DNA of 64,000 bases from an uncultured Clostridia bacterium (GTDB taxonomy: Bacteria > Bacillota > Clostridia > Christensenellales > DTU072). A program made the translations under genes and the position numbers. The first letter of the stretch is position 1. The number at the start of each line of letters is the position of its first letter. Location of the stretch: contig CAMOOO010000002.1 in the NCBI GenBank assembly GCA_946621465.1, positions 62,001-126,000 of the forward strand, in the 5' to 3' direction. This document shows positions 36,518 through 47,800 of the stretch, piece after piece. The notes below the pieces were generated by a model, which saw only the letters and a list, made by a program, of their open reading frames with translations, did not search any database and had not been told where the DNA came from.

Positions 36518-36808
36518 TTAGGACAAACTCTCAAAGAACGCGATAGGTTTGCTCTCGGCGGTCAGTCTGACATACGCTTTTTTGTATGCGGACGTCTTTC
36601 CTTCCGTTCTGCCCATGCGTTTGAGTTTGCCGTCATAGTTTGCTACGTTTACTTTTTCTACCGTTACGCCGAAAACTTTTTCCACAGCCGCTTTGATCTC
36701 CGTTTTAGTGGCAGATCTGGCAACGATAAAAGCATAGCTTTTTTCGCCGATACCGCTGTAGCCCTTTTCGGTAAGTACGGGTTTAATGATGATATCGTAT
36801 GCGTTCAT
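36518..36808 (-). CDS. rplW: Ribosomal protein uL23
   Basis: Tunnel-exit protein that docks trigger factor and SRP; 96 residues. IIKPVLTEKGYSGIGEKSYAF near the start and GRTEGKTSAYKKAYVRL near the end. The start overlaps the rplD stop by one base (TAATG), implying translational coupling. Confidence 0.98.
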   Translation of the reverse strand: MNAYDIIIKPVLTEKGYSGIGEKSYAFIVARSATKTEIKAAVEKVFGVTVEKVNVANYDGKLKRMGRTEGKTSAYKKAYVRLTAESKPIAFFESLS

Positions 36809-37437
36809 TATTTATTTGCCTCCTCGAATTTCTCAAGAGCTTCCTTCGTCAAGAAAATCTTTCCGGCGCGGATAACGTCATACAGGTTGATGAGCGTTAC
36901 GTCGCAGATAGAAGTCTCGGGAAGGTTGCGGGTGGCGATGATCGCGTTGGCGTTCTCGCTGCCGATCACGAAGAGAGCTTTTGCACCGGCGTCAACGTTT
37001 TTGCAAACGGTCGCCATCAGTCTGGTCTTCGGTTCGGCGAGTTCGAGTTTATCCAAAACGATAATCTCACCGGAATTTGCTTTTTCGCTGAGGATGCAAT
37101 AAAGAGCCTGTTTCCTCATCTTTTTGTTGATCTTTTTGGAGAAATCTCTCGGCTTCGGAGCGAAAACAACTCCACCGTGACGCCATTGGGGAGAACGGAT
37201 GCTTCCCTGACGCGCTCTGCCGGTTCCTTTTTGTCTCCACGGTTTGATACCGCCGCCCGATACTTCGGTACGGGTGAGGGTACTCTTCGTTCCCTGACGT
37301 TTGTTAGCGAGTTGCGCTACGATGACTTGATGCACGAGCGTTTGTTTCTCACTGCTGAAATCGGCGTTGAAGATCTCGTCGCTTACCGTTACTTTGCCGA
37401 GGTCTTTGCCATCGGTGTTGATAACTTTGAGTTCCAT
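36808..37437 (-). CDS. rplD: Ribosomal protein uL4
   Basis: Tunnel protein and, in E. coli, the repressor of the S10 operon; 209 residues. The internal loop GGGIKPWRQKGTGRARQGS reaches into the tunnel and is intact. It could act on the S10 leader upstream of rpsJ, but L4 control outside gammaproteobacteria is generally not established. Confidence 0.98.
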   Translation of the reverse strand: MELKVINTDGKDLGKVTVSDEIFNADFSSEKQTLVHQVIVAQLANKRQGTKSTLTRTEVSGGGIKPWRQKGTGRARQGSIRSPQWRHGGVVFAPKPRDFSKKINKKMRKQALYCILSEKANSGEIIVLDKLELAEPKTRLMATVCKNVDAGAKALFVIGSENANAIIATRNLPETSICDVTLINLYDVIRAGKIFLTKEALEKFEEANK

Positions 37438-37448
37438 TGAATACCTCC

Positions 37449-38090
37449 TTACGCTTTGATGACGACTACGGAGCCGTTGGCACCGGGTACGCCACCCTTT
37501 ATGAACAGCAGGTTACGGCCTTCGTCCACTCTCACGATCTCGAGATTCTTGATCGTGACGCGCTCGTTACCGAGTTCGCCTGCCATGTGTTTGTTCTTGA
37601 AGACTCTGCTCGGGTCGGAGTTAGCCGCCATAGAACCGACGCTTCTGTGGATAGGTCCGGTACCGTGGGACATGGAGCCGACACGCTGAGCGTTCCATCT
37701 CTTGATAACGCCGGCATAGCCTTTACCTTTGCTCTTTCCGACGACGTCTACGACGTCACCGACCGCGAAAGAAGTGCAGGCAACGGTGTCACCGACTTTA
37801 TAAGAAGAAACGTCTTCGAAGCGGAACTCTCTCAAATACTTTTTGGGAGTGACTCCGGCTTTCTTATAGTGACCCGCAATGGGTTTTTTGATCCCTTTGT
37901 AGGTGTCTTCTCTTACTTGCTTTACGTCGCCGAATCCGAGTTGAACCGCATCATATCCGTCTTTTTCCGTCGTTTTGATTTGCACAACGGTGTTGGGCGT
38001 AGCTTCGATAACGGTGACGGGGATCATACGTCCGTCCGCCATGAATATCTGCGACATTCCTAATTTGCGACCTAAAATACCTTTCTTCAT
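37449..38090 (-). CDS. rplC: Ribosomal protein uL3
   Basis: Large-subunit assembly initiator, 213 residues. MKKGILGRKLGMSQIF, the finger loop with GSMSHGTGPIHRSVGSMAA, and GGVPGANGSVVVI at the C terminus. The glutamine methylated in E. coli corresponds to the loop before HGTGP and is not obviously conserved here. 12 bases after rpsJ. Confidence 0.98.
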   Translation of the reverse strand: MKKGILGRKLGMSQIFMADGRMIPVTVIEATPNTVVQIKTTEKDGYDAVQLGFGDVKQVREDTYKGIKKPIAGHYKKAGVTPKKYLREFRFEDVSSYKVGDTVACTSFAVGDVVDVVGKSKGKGYAGVIKRWNAQRVGSMSHGTGPIHRSVGSMAANSDPSRVFKNKHMAGELGNERVTIKNLEIVRVDEGRNLLFIKGGVPGANGSVVVIKA

Positions 38091-38102
38091 TTTAAGCCTC
38101 CA

Positions 38103-38411
38103 TTACAGTTTAATTTGAATATCAACACCCGCGGGGAGGTCGAGTTTCATAAGAGCCTCTACCGTCTTGCTCGTGGAATTGTAGATATCAATCAATCTCT
38201 TGTGCGTCCGAAGTTCGAACTGTTCTCTTGCGTCCTTGTATTTGTGGGTAGCACGCAAAATTGTAACGATTTCCTTTTCGGTGGGGAGCGGAATGGGACC
38301 GGATATGCTAGCGCCGGTGAGTTTAACCGCTTCAACGATCTTTGCCGCCGAATTGTCAATCAGATTGTGGTCGTAAGCTTTCAGCTTGATTCTAATCTTT
38401 TGACCTGCCAT
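38103..38411 (-). CDS. rpsJ: Ribosomal protein uS10
   Basis: First gene of the S10 block, also the NusE elongation/antitermination factor; 102 residues. [20 protein letters not shown] and [19 protein letters not shown] with the conserved [21 protein letters not shown] lies 6 bases before the ATG. The usual upstream str genes (rpsL, rpsG, fusA, tuf) are absent; the next gene upstream is the giant ORF. Confidence 0.98.
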   Translation of the reverse strand: MAGQKIRIKLKAYDHNLIDNSAAKIVEAVKLTGASISGPIPLPTEKEIVTILRATHKYKDAREQFELRTHKRLIDIYNSTSKTVEALMKLDLPAGVDIQIKL

Positions 38412-38571
38412 TTTTTACCTCCTGTATTTTGAACTAACGTTGTATTTGTTGCCTTTTTTGATTCGGGTGGCGCCCTCCTCTCAGTTAGCAAACCGGTCGT
38501 GCCGGTAAGTAAGTCCGTGGAAACTATCCGCGTGTGTCCGGTAACCTTCCACATCATCCCTATAAGACAAC
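38412..38571 (-). promoter_or_regulatory. Untranslated leader of the S10 transcript
   Basis: About 160 bases between the predicted start near 38571 and rpsJ. It contains the hairpin ACCGG-TCGTG-CCGGT (38492-38506) and CCGGACACACGCGG (about 38528-38541), followed by a GAGAGGAGGGCGCC stretch that mimics a ribosome-binding site but has no ORF of note. Long leaders before rpsJ often carry ribosomal-protein control; no known family could be matched by eye. Confidence 0.45.
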
Positions 38572-38577
38572 AGTGGT

Positions 38578-38606
38578 ATTTTACTCAAAAAGCCCCCTTC
38601 TGTCAA
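38578..38606 (-). promoter_or_regulatory. Promoter of the S10-spc block
   Basis: -35 TTGACA (38601-38606), 17-base spacer, -10 TAAAAT (38578-38583) on the minus strand, with an A/T-rich stretch immediately upstream (38607-38660) that could act as an UP element. Confidence 0.75.
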
Positions 38607-38667
38607 ATGTTTTTCATGTTATTTTTTAATATTTTTTGCAAAAACACGGATTTTTTTGAAAAAACCT

Positions 38668-38684
38668 ATCCGGGTGTGTCCCGG
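38668..38684 (-). terminator. Hairpin plus T run upstream of the S10 promoter
   Basis: On the minus strand CCGGG-ACACA-CCCGG is followed after ATAGG by TTTTTT. It may be a second terminator for the giant gene. Its sequence closely echoes the CCGGACACACGCGGATAG element in the S10 leader. Confidence 0.45.
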
Positions 38685-38748
38685 CGGCTTATTACGTCGT
38701 TTTTTGCCACTCAGGGCGATACGACCGAGGAAAAACCTTTCTTCCGTC

Positions 38749-38782
38749 AAAAAACTCCTCCGAACCGTTCAAAGAAGTTTTT
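38749..38782. terminator. Candidate terminator after the giant gene
   Basis: AACTTCTTTGAA-CGG-TTCGGAGGAGTT on the minus strand forms a 12-pair stem including G-U pairs, followed by TTTT. It lies about 65-100 bases after the giant gene stop. Another G/C-rich hairpin (CCCGGTCGC / GCGGCCGGG, about 38800-38823) precedes it but has no T run on this strand. Confidence 0.5.
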
Positions 38783-38846
38783 ATAGGTGTTTTCGGCTAC
38801 CCGGCCGCTTATTTGCGACCGGGCAACTTTTTTACTGAAACTTTTA

Positions 38847-41800
38847 TCAGTTGATAATGACTCTGACGTAGATATCGAAGTTATTATCGTATTTGGTCAG
38901 GCTGGATTCTTCTTTTCTGACCTTGTAGGTATTCCAGACCCAATCGTACCAAATGAGCGGAATGACGATACCGTTCTCTTCGTCGAAATACGGATTATTG
39001 TATTCGGAGTGGAGCGTGAAGTTCAGATGGAGATCGTAGTAGGTGCCCTTTACACTGGTATCGATATCGGCAAAGGTCAATTCCTGACTCATATTTCCTT
39101 TCTTATATACCTTAACTTCTTGCCACGGCAACATGAGGGAGGTCTCGCGGATCTCGTCGATCTCGTCTTGATCGGTCAGCCAGCCAAGGACCAATCCGCC
39201 CAGACCAAATGCGGCGTCTTGAATGGCTTTCATATACTCGTTGCATTCCTTAACGTTGTATCCGACAACCAAGTTCGGCATATACTTGAGGTCGAACTCC
39301 GAATTCTGTTTGATGTATATGATCGCTTTGTTCTTAGCAATAGAGTAGTTGTTATCGGAGCCGCTCAACTTCCAGGAATCCTGTTTATATCTGTAGGTTC
39401 CGGGGAGAGAGATACCTGCCGTGCTGTATGCTAACGATCCGTCGTCTGCCGTTCCGGAAGAGGTCTCTTGAGTGTTAGGTACGATCAAGCGATAACCGTT
39501 CTTGGGTTCTTTAACGCCGCCCGTACGCACCGCGCTGGACCAGTTCTTTAAGTAATCTTTCCAACCGCTCTTCTGGATCATAGTTCCGTCGAAGTAATAC
39601 CTTATCATACCGCTGTACGTTCCGGCGAGGATGGTCCCCGTCATTTTGCCGGCGTTGTTCGGATAGACGGCGCCGTTGCAGTCGATGGACCACTTAATAC
39701 GGCTGATCTGGTTGCAGTTCTTTTCCAGGATCAATACACTATCGTCGTTCTGACTGTCGGAGTGGGTTCCGGTGCTGTCCTTCCATTGTTGCGCCTGAGA
39801 AATACTGGTGGCCGCATAACCGTTGATCGACTTGACCGCATAGCTGACGGAGCCGGTCGTCGAATCGGTTATTTCTTGAATTCTGACGTTATTACCGTAG
39901 ATATAATCGCTATCGCCGTATCTTTCGTTATCCGTTTCCAGCGTGTAAGACAGCGGAATCCACGTCGTCGTCGACGTCTTTGCTCCGCCGGAGAAGTGCT
40001 GCTCTAAGTGGTCGGGCAGGGTGATTCCGTTCGGCGGCGTCTCGTAGTTCTTGACGTATTCGCTATAACCTTCGTCACCTTCTTCCGCAAACTTACCGTC
40101 GTTGACCCTGCCGTCGGTAAAGAACACCGTCGGGACGTTGGTACTGATTTGACGACGGTCGGCGTTGAGGTTGTCGAACTGCCAGAGGAGTACCTGTCCG
40201 CCTTTGCCGCCCAGAGTGATCCTTGCATACTGCGCCGACTTGGCATTGAAGTCCACGTTACCGAAGTACCATTTGTTACGGGAGTTCCGGAAGGTACCGC
40301 CGCCGGATATGTTGTAAATGGTGATCGTATAGTTTTGCGATACGAAATCGCCCGTACGACTGTTTCTGTTGGATAATTTATCTTTCACGCGGAAATATAA
40401 CTTGTATCCGTACGTTTCGTCGTACATAACCTGCGTGTTGTTATCGCCCGGATCATAGGTCAATTCGGTATTATTATTCGGCATCAGATAAGAATGTTTA
40501 TAAACAACGTCTAAGTCGTCGTTGGCGTCCTCTCTGGTCGGCAACATAATGATATCGTCGGGTCCGTAGACGTCGAAGCTTCTGAATGCGACGACCTCGC
40601 CTACCGTGGAATTGAAGAGCCATTGTACGTTGTCGATCTCCATCTTGTAGACTTGGTCGTCCAGCGTCATACTGAAGGTGGTGATTACTTCTTCGTCGTC
40701 ATAGTTGACCGTCACGTAGTTGCTGCCGCCACCGGACCATATCATGCTGATTGCCGTTCCCGTTTCGCCGTACGTCTTCAGGTTGGCGGTATCGGACCAC
40801 GCTTTGTACCACTCGGAGAAGTTGGTCTTTCCTTGGTACGTTTCGCCGGCTTTAAAGGCCGCCAACGCGCTTTGATACTCCTCGTACTGCTCTTTCGTTC
40901 CGACGTTGATCTTGATATAGTCGGGCATCTTGAATCCGGTTATGCCGTTTCTTCCGTTTACGATGTAATAATAGGGGCTGTTGATGGTGAATCTGCCCGT
41001 TATCTTATCATAAGCGAGGATGTACTGCGTCGTACTCCACGAGTAATCGTACAGATAGTATACCTTATCCGCAGAATTATCGACACCGTAGAAGGTGTTC
41101 TGCGACGTGTTGTTATCCAGATTGACGTAGTTGATATAGTCGGCAAAGTATTTCACCCATGTCGTTGCGTATACGTCCACAACTCCGTTGCAGGTCACGT
41201 TGGCAATAGCGTTGCCGTTTCTGTCTCTGACATCGTTGAGAGAGTTCTCTTTGTTCCATACCCCTCTTGTCGGCATTGCAGTAATGATGTACTGCTCCGT
41301 CTGGTTGAGTTCGATGTACAGTTTTTGCTGTCCGTCTTTCCCTAAGCCGTATCCGGGGATGGTGAGGTAGAGTTTCATCTGCGTACCCTTATAGCTCAAG
41401 CCGTACGCATTATCCACTTTAAAGGACATATTGATGGCGTTATTGTAGGTGACGCCGTTGCTCTTACCCGATTTTTCTTCCCAGGAGAGGAAGTATTTAT
41501 ATCCGGTTCCGGAAGCATCCCACGTGGATTCGCTGGCGTTCGCACCCAGCGTATACATGATCGGGTTGGCGAAGTCCTCGAAGAAGACGTAGAAGTTGAC
41601 ATCCGACGCGCTGTTGGTGTTAAAGACGTTATTGATGATCTCTTTGGAGATACCCGTCTTTCCGATATAGTCGTACACTTTGAGCGCCGCCTCGAACTTA
41701 GTCCTGTTCAGCATGTACACCTGAACTTTCGTGGACGAGCCGGGCGTTACGGACAGTGCCGTCGTGGAGGTATTGATCAACGAGGGATTGAACGCGTTGA

Positions 41801-44800
41801 TCGTCATACCGTTGTAGATCTCGTATTTCTTTCCGCCTATTTCGTAATAATAAACGGGTTTGGATTCGCTATCGTAAGCGCAACTTGCCGATTTGACGCC
41901 GCCTACGTTCTTATCGGTGAGCGTATAGGCTATGGAACGCGATTTCATTATCGCTTTCATCGGCAACACCTGTTTAGCAACGCCGGCGCCCACCCATGCG
42001 TAAACGTTATACGTTCCTCCGGTCACTCTGAAGTAGAGGGAGTCGTCGTTGATCGTAACGCCGATGAGGGACTGGTTGGACAGTTTGTAGGTGAAGCTGG
42101 CATCGGTGCTTGTGCTTGTCGCCATTACTCTGTCGAGAGTGGTCATGGCAAATTGCAACGTCGCAGAATACTGACCGCCGCGGAAATAACCCTGCTCTCT
42201 CGACGCATTGAACCCGGTATCGGAATTGTTATAGGTCACGTACGGGTCGAAGACGAACGCACCTTTATCCGGATCGTAGTTCGGCATATTGTCGTCTTTG
42301 CCGGTGTCGGGATCTGCTACGTATACGATCTTCTCCACCGTTCTGTTGACGTAGACGATGGGGATATCGTAAACCTGCGTACCGCCGATCTCACGCTCGT
42401 TTCTGGTACCGAAGGTAACTTTCAGACATCCGACGCCTTCGCCGTAGTTGATCTCTTTACCCGCCTGCGTACCCGTTCTCTTCTTGTATCCGATAGCGGC
42501 AATACCGCCGTTTCCGTCCGAAGTGACGGAAGTCAGCACGTAGCGGTTGACGTTGATATCCGTTCCGTCAAAGCTGATCTGCTCGAATTCGTATCCGACC
42601 AGTACTCTCGAACCGTCCGCAAGGTAGTAGTTGTCGGCGTCGGCGCCCGTAATGAATCTGCTGAGCGTCTTGGCGTATTGTACTTCGGTATCGAATTCCG
42701 AAATGACGCCGTAACGGTCAACGTAATAAGCGTCCTTGGGCAAGCCGTTACCCCACTTGTAGCGCATATCGAGAATGCGTACTTTTATCACTTCCTCGAA
42801 CTGGCTCCTGGAGTCTTCCAGACCGTACGTCTTGGGCGCGACCTGCAATACGCAAGCGTCCGTAGCGCAGATGTCGGAGTCTTCCGCGGAGTCGGTGACG
42901 ACGACTTTCTTATAGTAAATGAACTCTCCGCCGTCCGTTTCGTAGATGCAATCTCTGGACGAAGCCAATTGCTCGACGTCTCTGTCTTTAAACAGGATGT
43001 AGTTCCCCGTTCTCTTGAAGCGGAGGTAGTAACCGTTATTGAGCGCGTTCTGCTCGGTGGCGTCATCCACTACGTTATAGACAACGGACAGCGAACGTCC
43101 TACTTTCAGATCGACGTTGACGCTCTTGCCGGCGTAGAGGTTATTGACGTCGGTAGCGTACCCGGTCGAGGAGTCGTAGATAGAATAGTTATCCGCGCGG
43201 AGGTTATACGTGATTACGTAGTCTCCGTTGCAGCTGATCTTAACGCTCCTGAAGTAGGAGAACACGTCGGAATTGAAGTCCTCGCTGTAAGTCGAAGCAA
43301 CCGGCGAATACTTGGGATCGTCCGGGTTCATCGCGTTCTTCATGCTGTACGGATTGAGGAGCAATTCGTAAGTGGTGCTTGCGCCGCCGTTCTGCGTGCT
43401 GTAGATGATGTTATCCAGCTCAACAAAGTTGGTGCCGTCGAAGCTGACCTGGTAATGTTGTACCGTTCTGTCTTCTACGATGGTATTGAGCTTCATCTTC
43501 TGCTCGTTGACTTTGTTGCCCTGTTCGTCATAGGTGTAGATGGTGGCAAGGACGACCTTTACCGTAGCGTCTTTATCATAAACGCCGCCGGAAATACTCA
43601 TATCCTGTTGTACCGATCTGTAATCCCAATCGACGTAGACCACTCTCGATTCCAGACCTTTGTCCGTTTCGATGTAGGCGTAAATCTTCTCCGGTAGACC
43701 GTATTTGGTGTAGTCTACCCTTCCGCCCGAATCGGTCTCTCCGTACATGACGTCGGCGATCTTCTTGGTGGTGCCGTCGGCATTGTAGTCGATATAATAG
43801 GTATCTTCCATCGAACCGTATTCGACGAATCCGATGAACGGTTCGATACGCAGTCCGCTCAGCTCGTATCTGCCGCCCACGCCTACGCTATAACGGAGCA
43901 TGTTGTTGCTGTCGATAATGTATTCGCTGACGCCGTCGTCCGCCAAGTGCATTTCTCCCGGCGTTTCGATATCGTATCTACCTAAGCTGATCAGCTGCGC
44001 CTTCGTCACCAGAACGGGAACGCGGACGGTTTGTCTCAACTTGTCTTCGCCGATGCTGGCGGTGATGTAGTAGGTGCCGCCACCCGGCGTGTATTCGATA
44101 TCGTCGATGCCTTCCCACTGGATTTCGGACGTCATCTCGATCAATTGACTACCGCTACCGTACTGGATCCAGTAGGTATAGCTATCAAAGTCGATATGAT
44201 CGTACATGTTCCCCGTCGGAGAAATAACGACGCCGTTCTGATCTTTAATGTAGACGTTGACGATCTTTCTCGACCACAGCGTTGCCGATACGTCGAAGTC
44301 ACTCCTGACGTCGAAGCTGACGCCGCCGGCGTCAGTCACGGTGGAACCGATCCTGAAGGTGATGGTGTATCTGCTCTCGGCAAAGCCGCTGTTTCTGTAT
44401 TGCGTATAGTTGATAGCGGAAGAGTCGATCACGATAGACAGGGTCTGATCCTTGCTCAGTACGCCGGTATCCCAATCCCACTCTCCGGATTCTTTCTTCA
44501 TCGTTGCGTAGGAGGTGGTGACTCTCGCCTCTTTGTACGTATCTTTTACTTTCTGCTCGTTGCTGCCCGTATCGTACGGATCGATGTAGACGGCATACCC
44601 GTCGGGCATATCGTCGGCGTTGATATCGTTGACGCCGAATCTCTCCGGGTAGAGGTACAACGGCACCGTATCGTAGAGCCACCCGAAGGTCTTATTACCG
44701 ATCTTCGCCGTCGCTTGCGGAATGCCGTACGGAGAACGCGTTTGTTTACCGTTCATGTCGTAAGGATCTATCTCAATCCATTGTACATCCAACGTAACTT

Positions 44801-47800
44801 CCGTTATCATTCCGTTGACGATACCGGATACCGTTGCTTTGTTCGGCAATAGTTTATTGATGTCGTCGAACGCCGTCCAGTTGTATACGCCGACCACTTT
44901 ATCGTCCACAACGGTGGTAAAGTCGATATTCGTCGTCGTCTTATCCTCTTCCAAACGGAAGTACTGTATGCCCTCGACGTTCTCTATCCAATAGATGTTG
45001 GAGTTGCAGAGGGTTATGTCAACCGTCTGTATACAGTTGGTCTTTCCGCCGATCGTCAGCGTCGTATCCGCGGTGGCTTTCTTAAAGAAGTCTCCCAGTT
45101 CTTCCACGTCGATGGTCGCATAAAGGGTGGTCGTCGAATTACCGGAGGAAAGGAAGGATACTTCTATCTCCACGTCTTTGGTCAGGTCGTACTCGTACGG
45201 ATTGAGGGTTATGACGTGTCTGCCCTTCACCGGCGCACTGCCGAGAGTGATGTTTTCTGAAGAATACTCTCCGCTGGCAGCCTGTACCGCTCTGATGCCT
45301 ACGATGTTGGAAACGGTAGCGTCTTTAATCACGTTCGAGTAGTAGAGACTGGAACTGCTCGGGTTGCCGTTGCCCAATTCTTTGAAGTCGATGGTGACCC
45401 AGAACTGCCACTTCCTGGAAGAAGAGGTCTCTTTCTCGTAGTTTCTGCTCCTGACCAGTACGCGAATGCTCGTCGCCGTGTCTTTGCCGTTATATTTCAG
45501 ACCGTCGTCGGAGGGATCGCCGTTGTTGTTCGTATCGTTGACGTATTCCCAAATGACGTATTCTCTGCCGTCGGCGCGGATCTCGGTAGCCATCTCCCAA
45601 ATACCACTGCTATACGTTATGCCGGAAGTACTTTCTTTTCCGGAAGAATCCATACCCTTCGTGAGGATATAGGCGGTGGTCTTTCTGGTGATCGCCGAAG
45701 AAAGTCCGCTGGCTACGTCGTAGGGTGTATAGACCTGTACGAGATAGGAGCTGAGCGCATCGTCGATAGAGGATTCGTCATACGGATTGATACCGAAGGT
45801 CTTTCCTTCGTCAATGCCCGCATACCACTTATAATTCACTTTGGACAGTTTTGCAGAGTCGGCTTCGCTTCCGATATAAATACCGGTGTACTTGGCGTTC
45901 TGCGTCTCGATACCTTCCAGGTCGGTCGTGTATCCTTCTCCGTCGCTGTTTACCGAATAGCGGATGTAGAGATACTTATAGTCGTCGGGATTGTTCTCGC
46001 CAATGCCGGCGTAGTACGCATACTCTCCGTAGACGATGGCGTCGTTGACTTCGCTCTCTTTGTCGCGCTTGAACCAAATGAAGTCGTCTTTCGTCAACGT
46101 AGCGATAATGCTGTCGTAAGAAGCGGACTTCGTCACGTTCTCTTTATAGCAGACGCCGATATAATCGTTGGGCACTGCCGAGAAATCCGTTCCGTCCGCA
46201 AAGGCGGAGTAACGAATGAACATATAGTCGTAGCTATTGAGCAGCGTGCCGGAAACCGGATCTTTTCTCTGCGTTCTTCCGCTTACGCCGTCGTTGTAGT
46301 AGATGGTGTATTCGCCGATCTCTTTGAATGCTATTCCGGTGATATTGATCGACGCCATATGAATGGGCATATCGACCACTCTCTGTTGTCCGAACAGGTA
46401 GTCGGAGAGGAATCCGTCGGCATTGATAATATTACCGTTATAGCTCAGCCATGCGTTCAACGTCGTAAGTAGCGACGGCAGGTCGTCCCAGTGGATGACC
46501 GTCGCAATCGCCGAGGTGTCTCTGAAGACGACGTTGCGTATGTATTTGCCGTCGACGGTGAGGTCGCTTGCTTCTATGGATACTTTGTCCGAAGTCGACA
46601 GGAAGAACGGTTCCGTCGTCTCGACCACTCTCGCCATAACCCTACGGGTGATGGGATAGCTCTTTCTGGTATAGGTCTCGAACCATTGTTCCCAAACGAG
46701 AGCCTTCGTGGATACCGTAGAGTAGCTCGGGTTCTCCGTCTTGATGCCGGTATAAATTTCGGTCATCTTCTTCGTCGAAACCACACCGCTCGCAAAGATG
46801 TTGTCGTATCCGTCGGAAAGCACTCTCGTGGTGTTCTTCTGGACGTATTTGAGTTCCTCTTCGGCGAGGATCATATCCAGATACAACAAATCGGACGGGC
46901 TGTATCTCTCGCTGTACCCTTCTTGCGCCGTGTTCTCAAACTGCGCGTACCAAGTCTCCCAAGCGTTCGCCTTGTTGGCGTTATTGTCTTTCTTGAGGAG
47001 TGCCGAGAGACGTTTCTTGGTCGCCTGGTTGGCGCGTTCGTACAATACGTCGAATGCGGCAGCTTCCGCCTTTCTCTTGGTGTAGGCGGTATTGGCGTGC
47101 GCCGATTGTCTCAGAATATTGGTCTGGATCAGTTCCATATCAATAGTGGTGTACCCTTGACTACCGACGTGAACGTCAACCGTTATCTCTTTGGAATCCT
47201 TATAGTTCAGATAAGGAATGCTGTAGCTGACGCCCGAAGTACCCTTGATGTAGATTACGCCCTCTACCCAGAAGTGCTGCTCTACGTCGCTCTTAGATTT
47301 GTCTCCGGGATAAAGCTCATCTGCGGAGTACCGATAAACGGCGTTGTAACTTACCGTCGCATCCCCAAGCATTACTTTTTCTACGTCGCCGGAGGAGTAC
47401 TCGATGGAGATCTCGTCTTGTTTGCCCGGGAGAACCAATTCCGAAAGGAGGGTCTGCATCAGATCACCCTGCGTCGTCTCGTAAGCGGCAATGGATACGT
47501 TATCGGTCACGCTGTCCGAGCTGATACCTTCGATCATTGCCGATTGAATGAGAACGTAAATCTTCAGCCGTTGAACTTTACCTAAGTTGTCCACAATACT
47601 GTAGTAAACGGTGAACTCTTGCTCGCTGGTGTCGAGAGAGTCGTACTCGGAAAGCGATACGCCCTTGGCGTTCTCTATGGCGGTAAAGCTGTCTTTGAGA
47701 ACCTTCCAGTTTCTGATAAGGGTGTTATTCTTCTGGATCTTGATATCCAAAGACACGACGTCTTTCAACGTCTCGTACGGTCTGGTGTTGTTGAGCGGGT

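Noticed and set aside
38499..38786. 95-codon plus-strand frame between rpsJ and the giant gene
   Set aside because: It runs across the S10 promoter and terminator hairpins, has no ribosome-binding site and matches nothing.
38800..38823. Terminator of the giant gene at the CCCGGTCGC hairpin
   Set aside because: On the minus strand it is followed by TAGCCGAAAACACC rather than T residues; the run of T is on the plus strand, where no gene ends.
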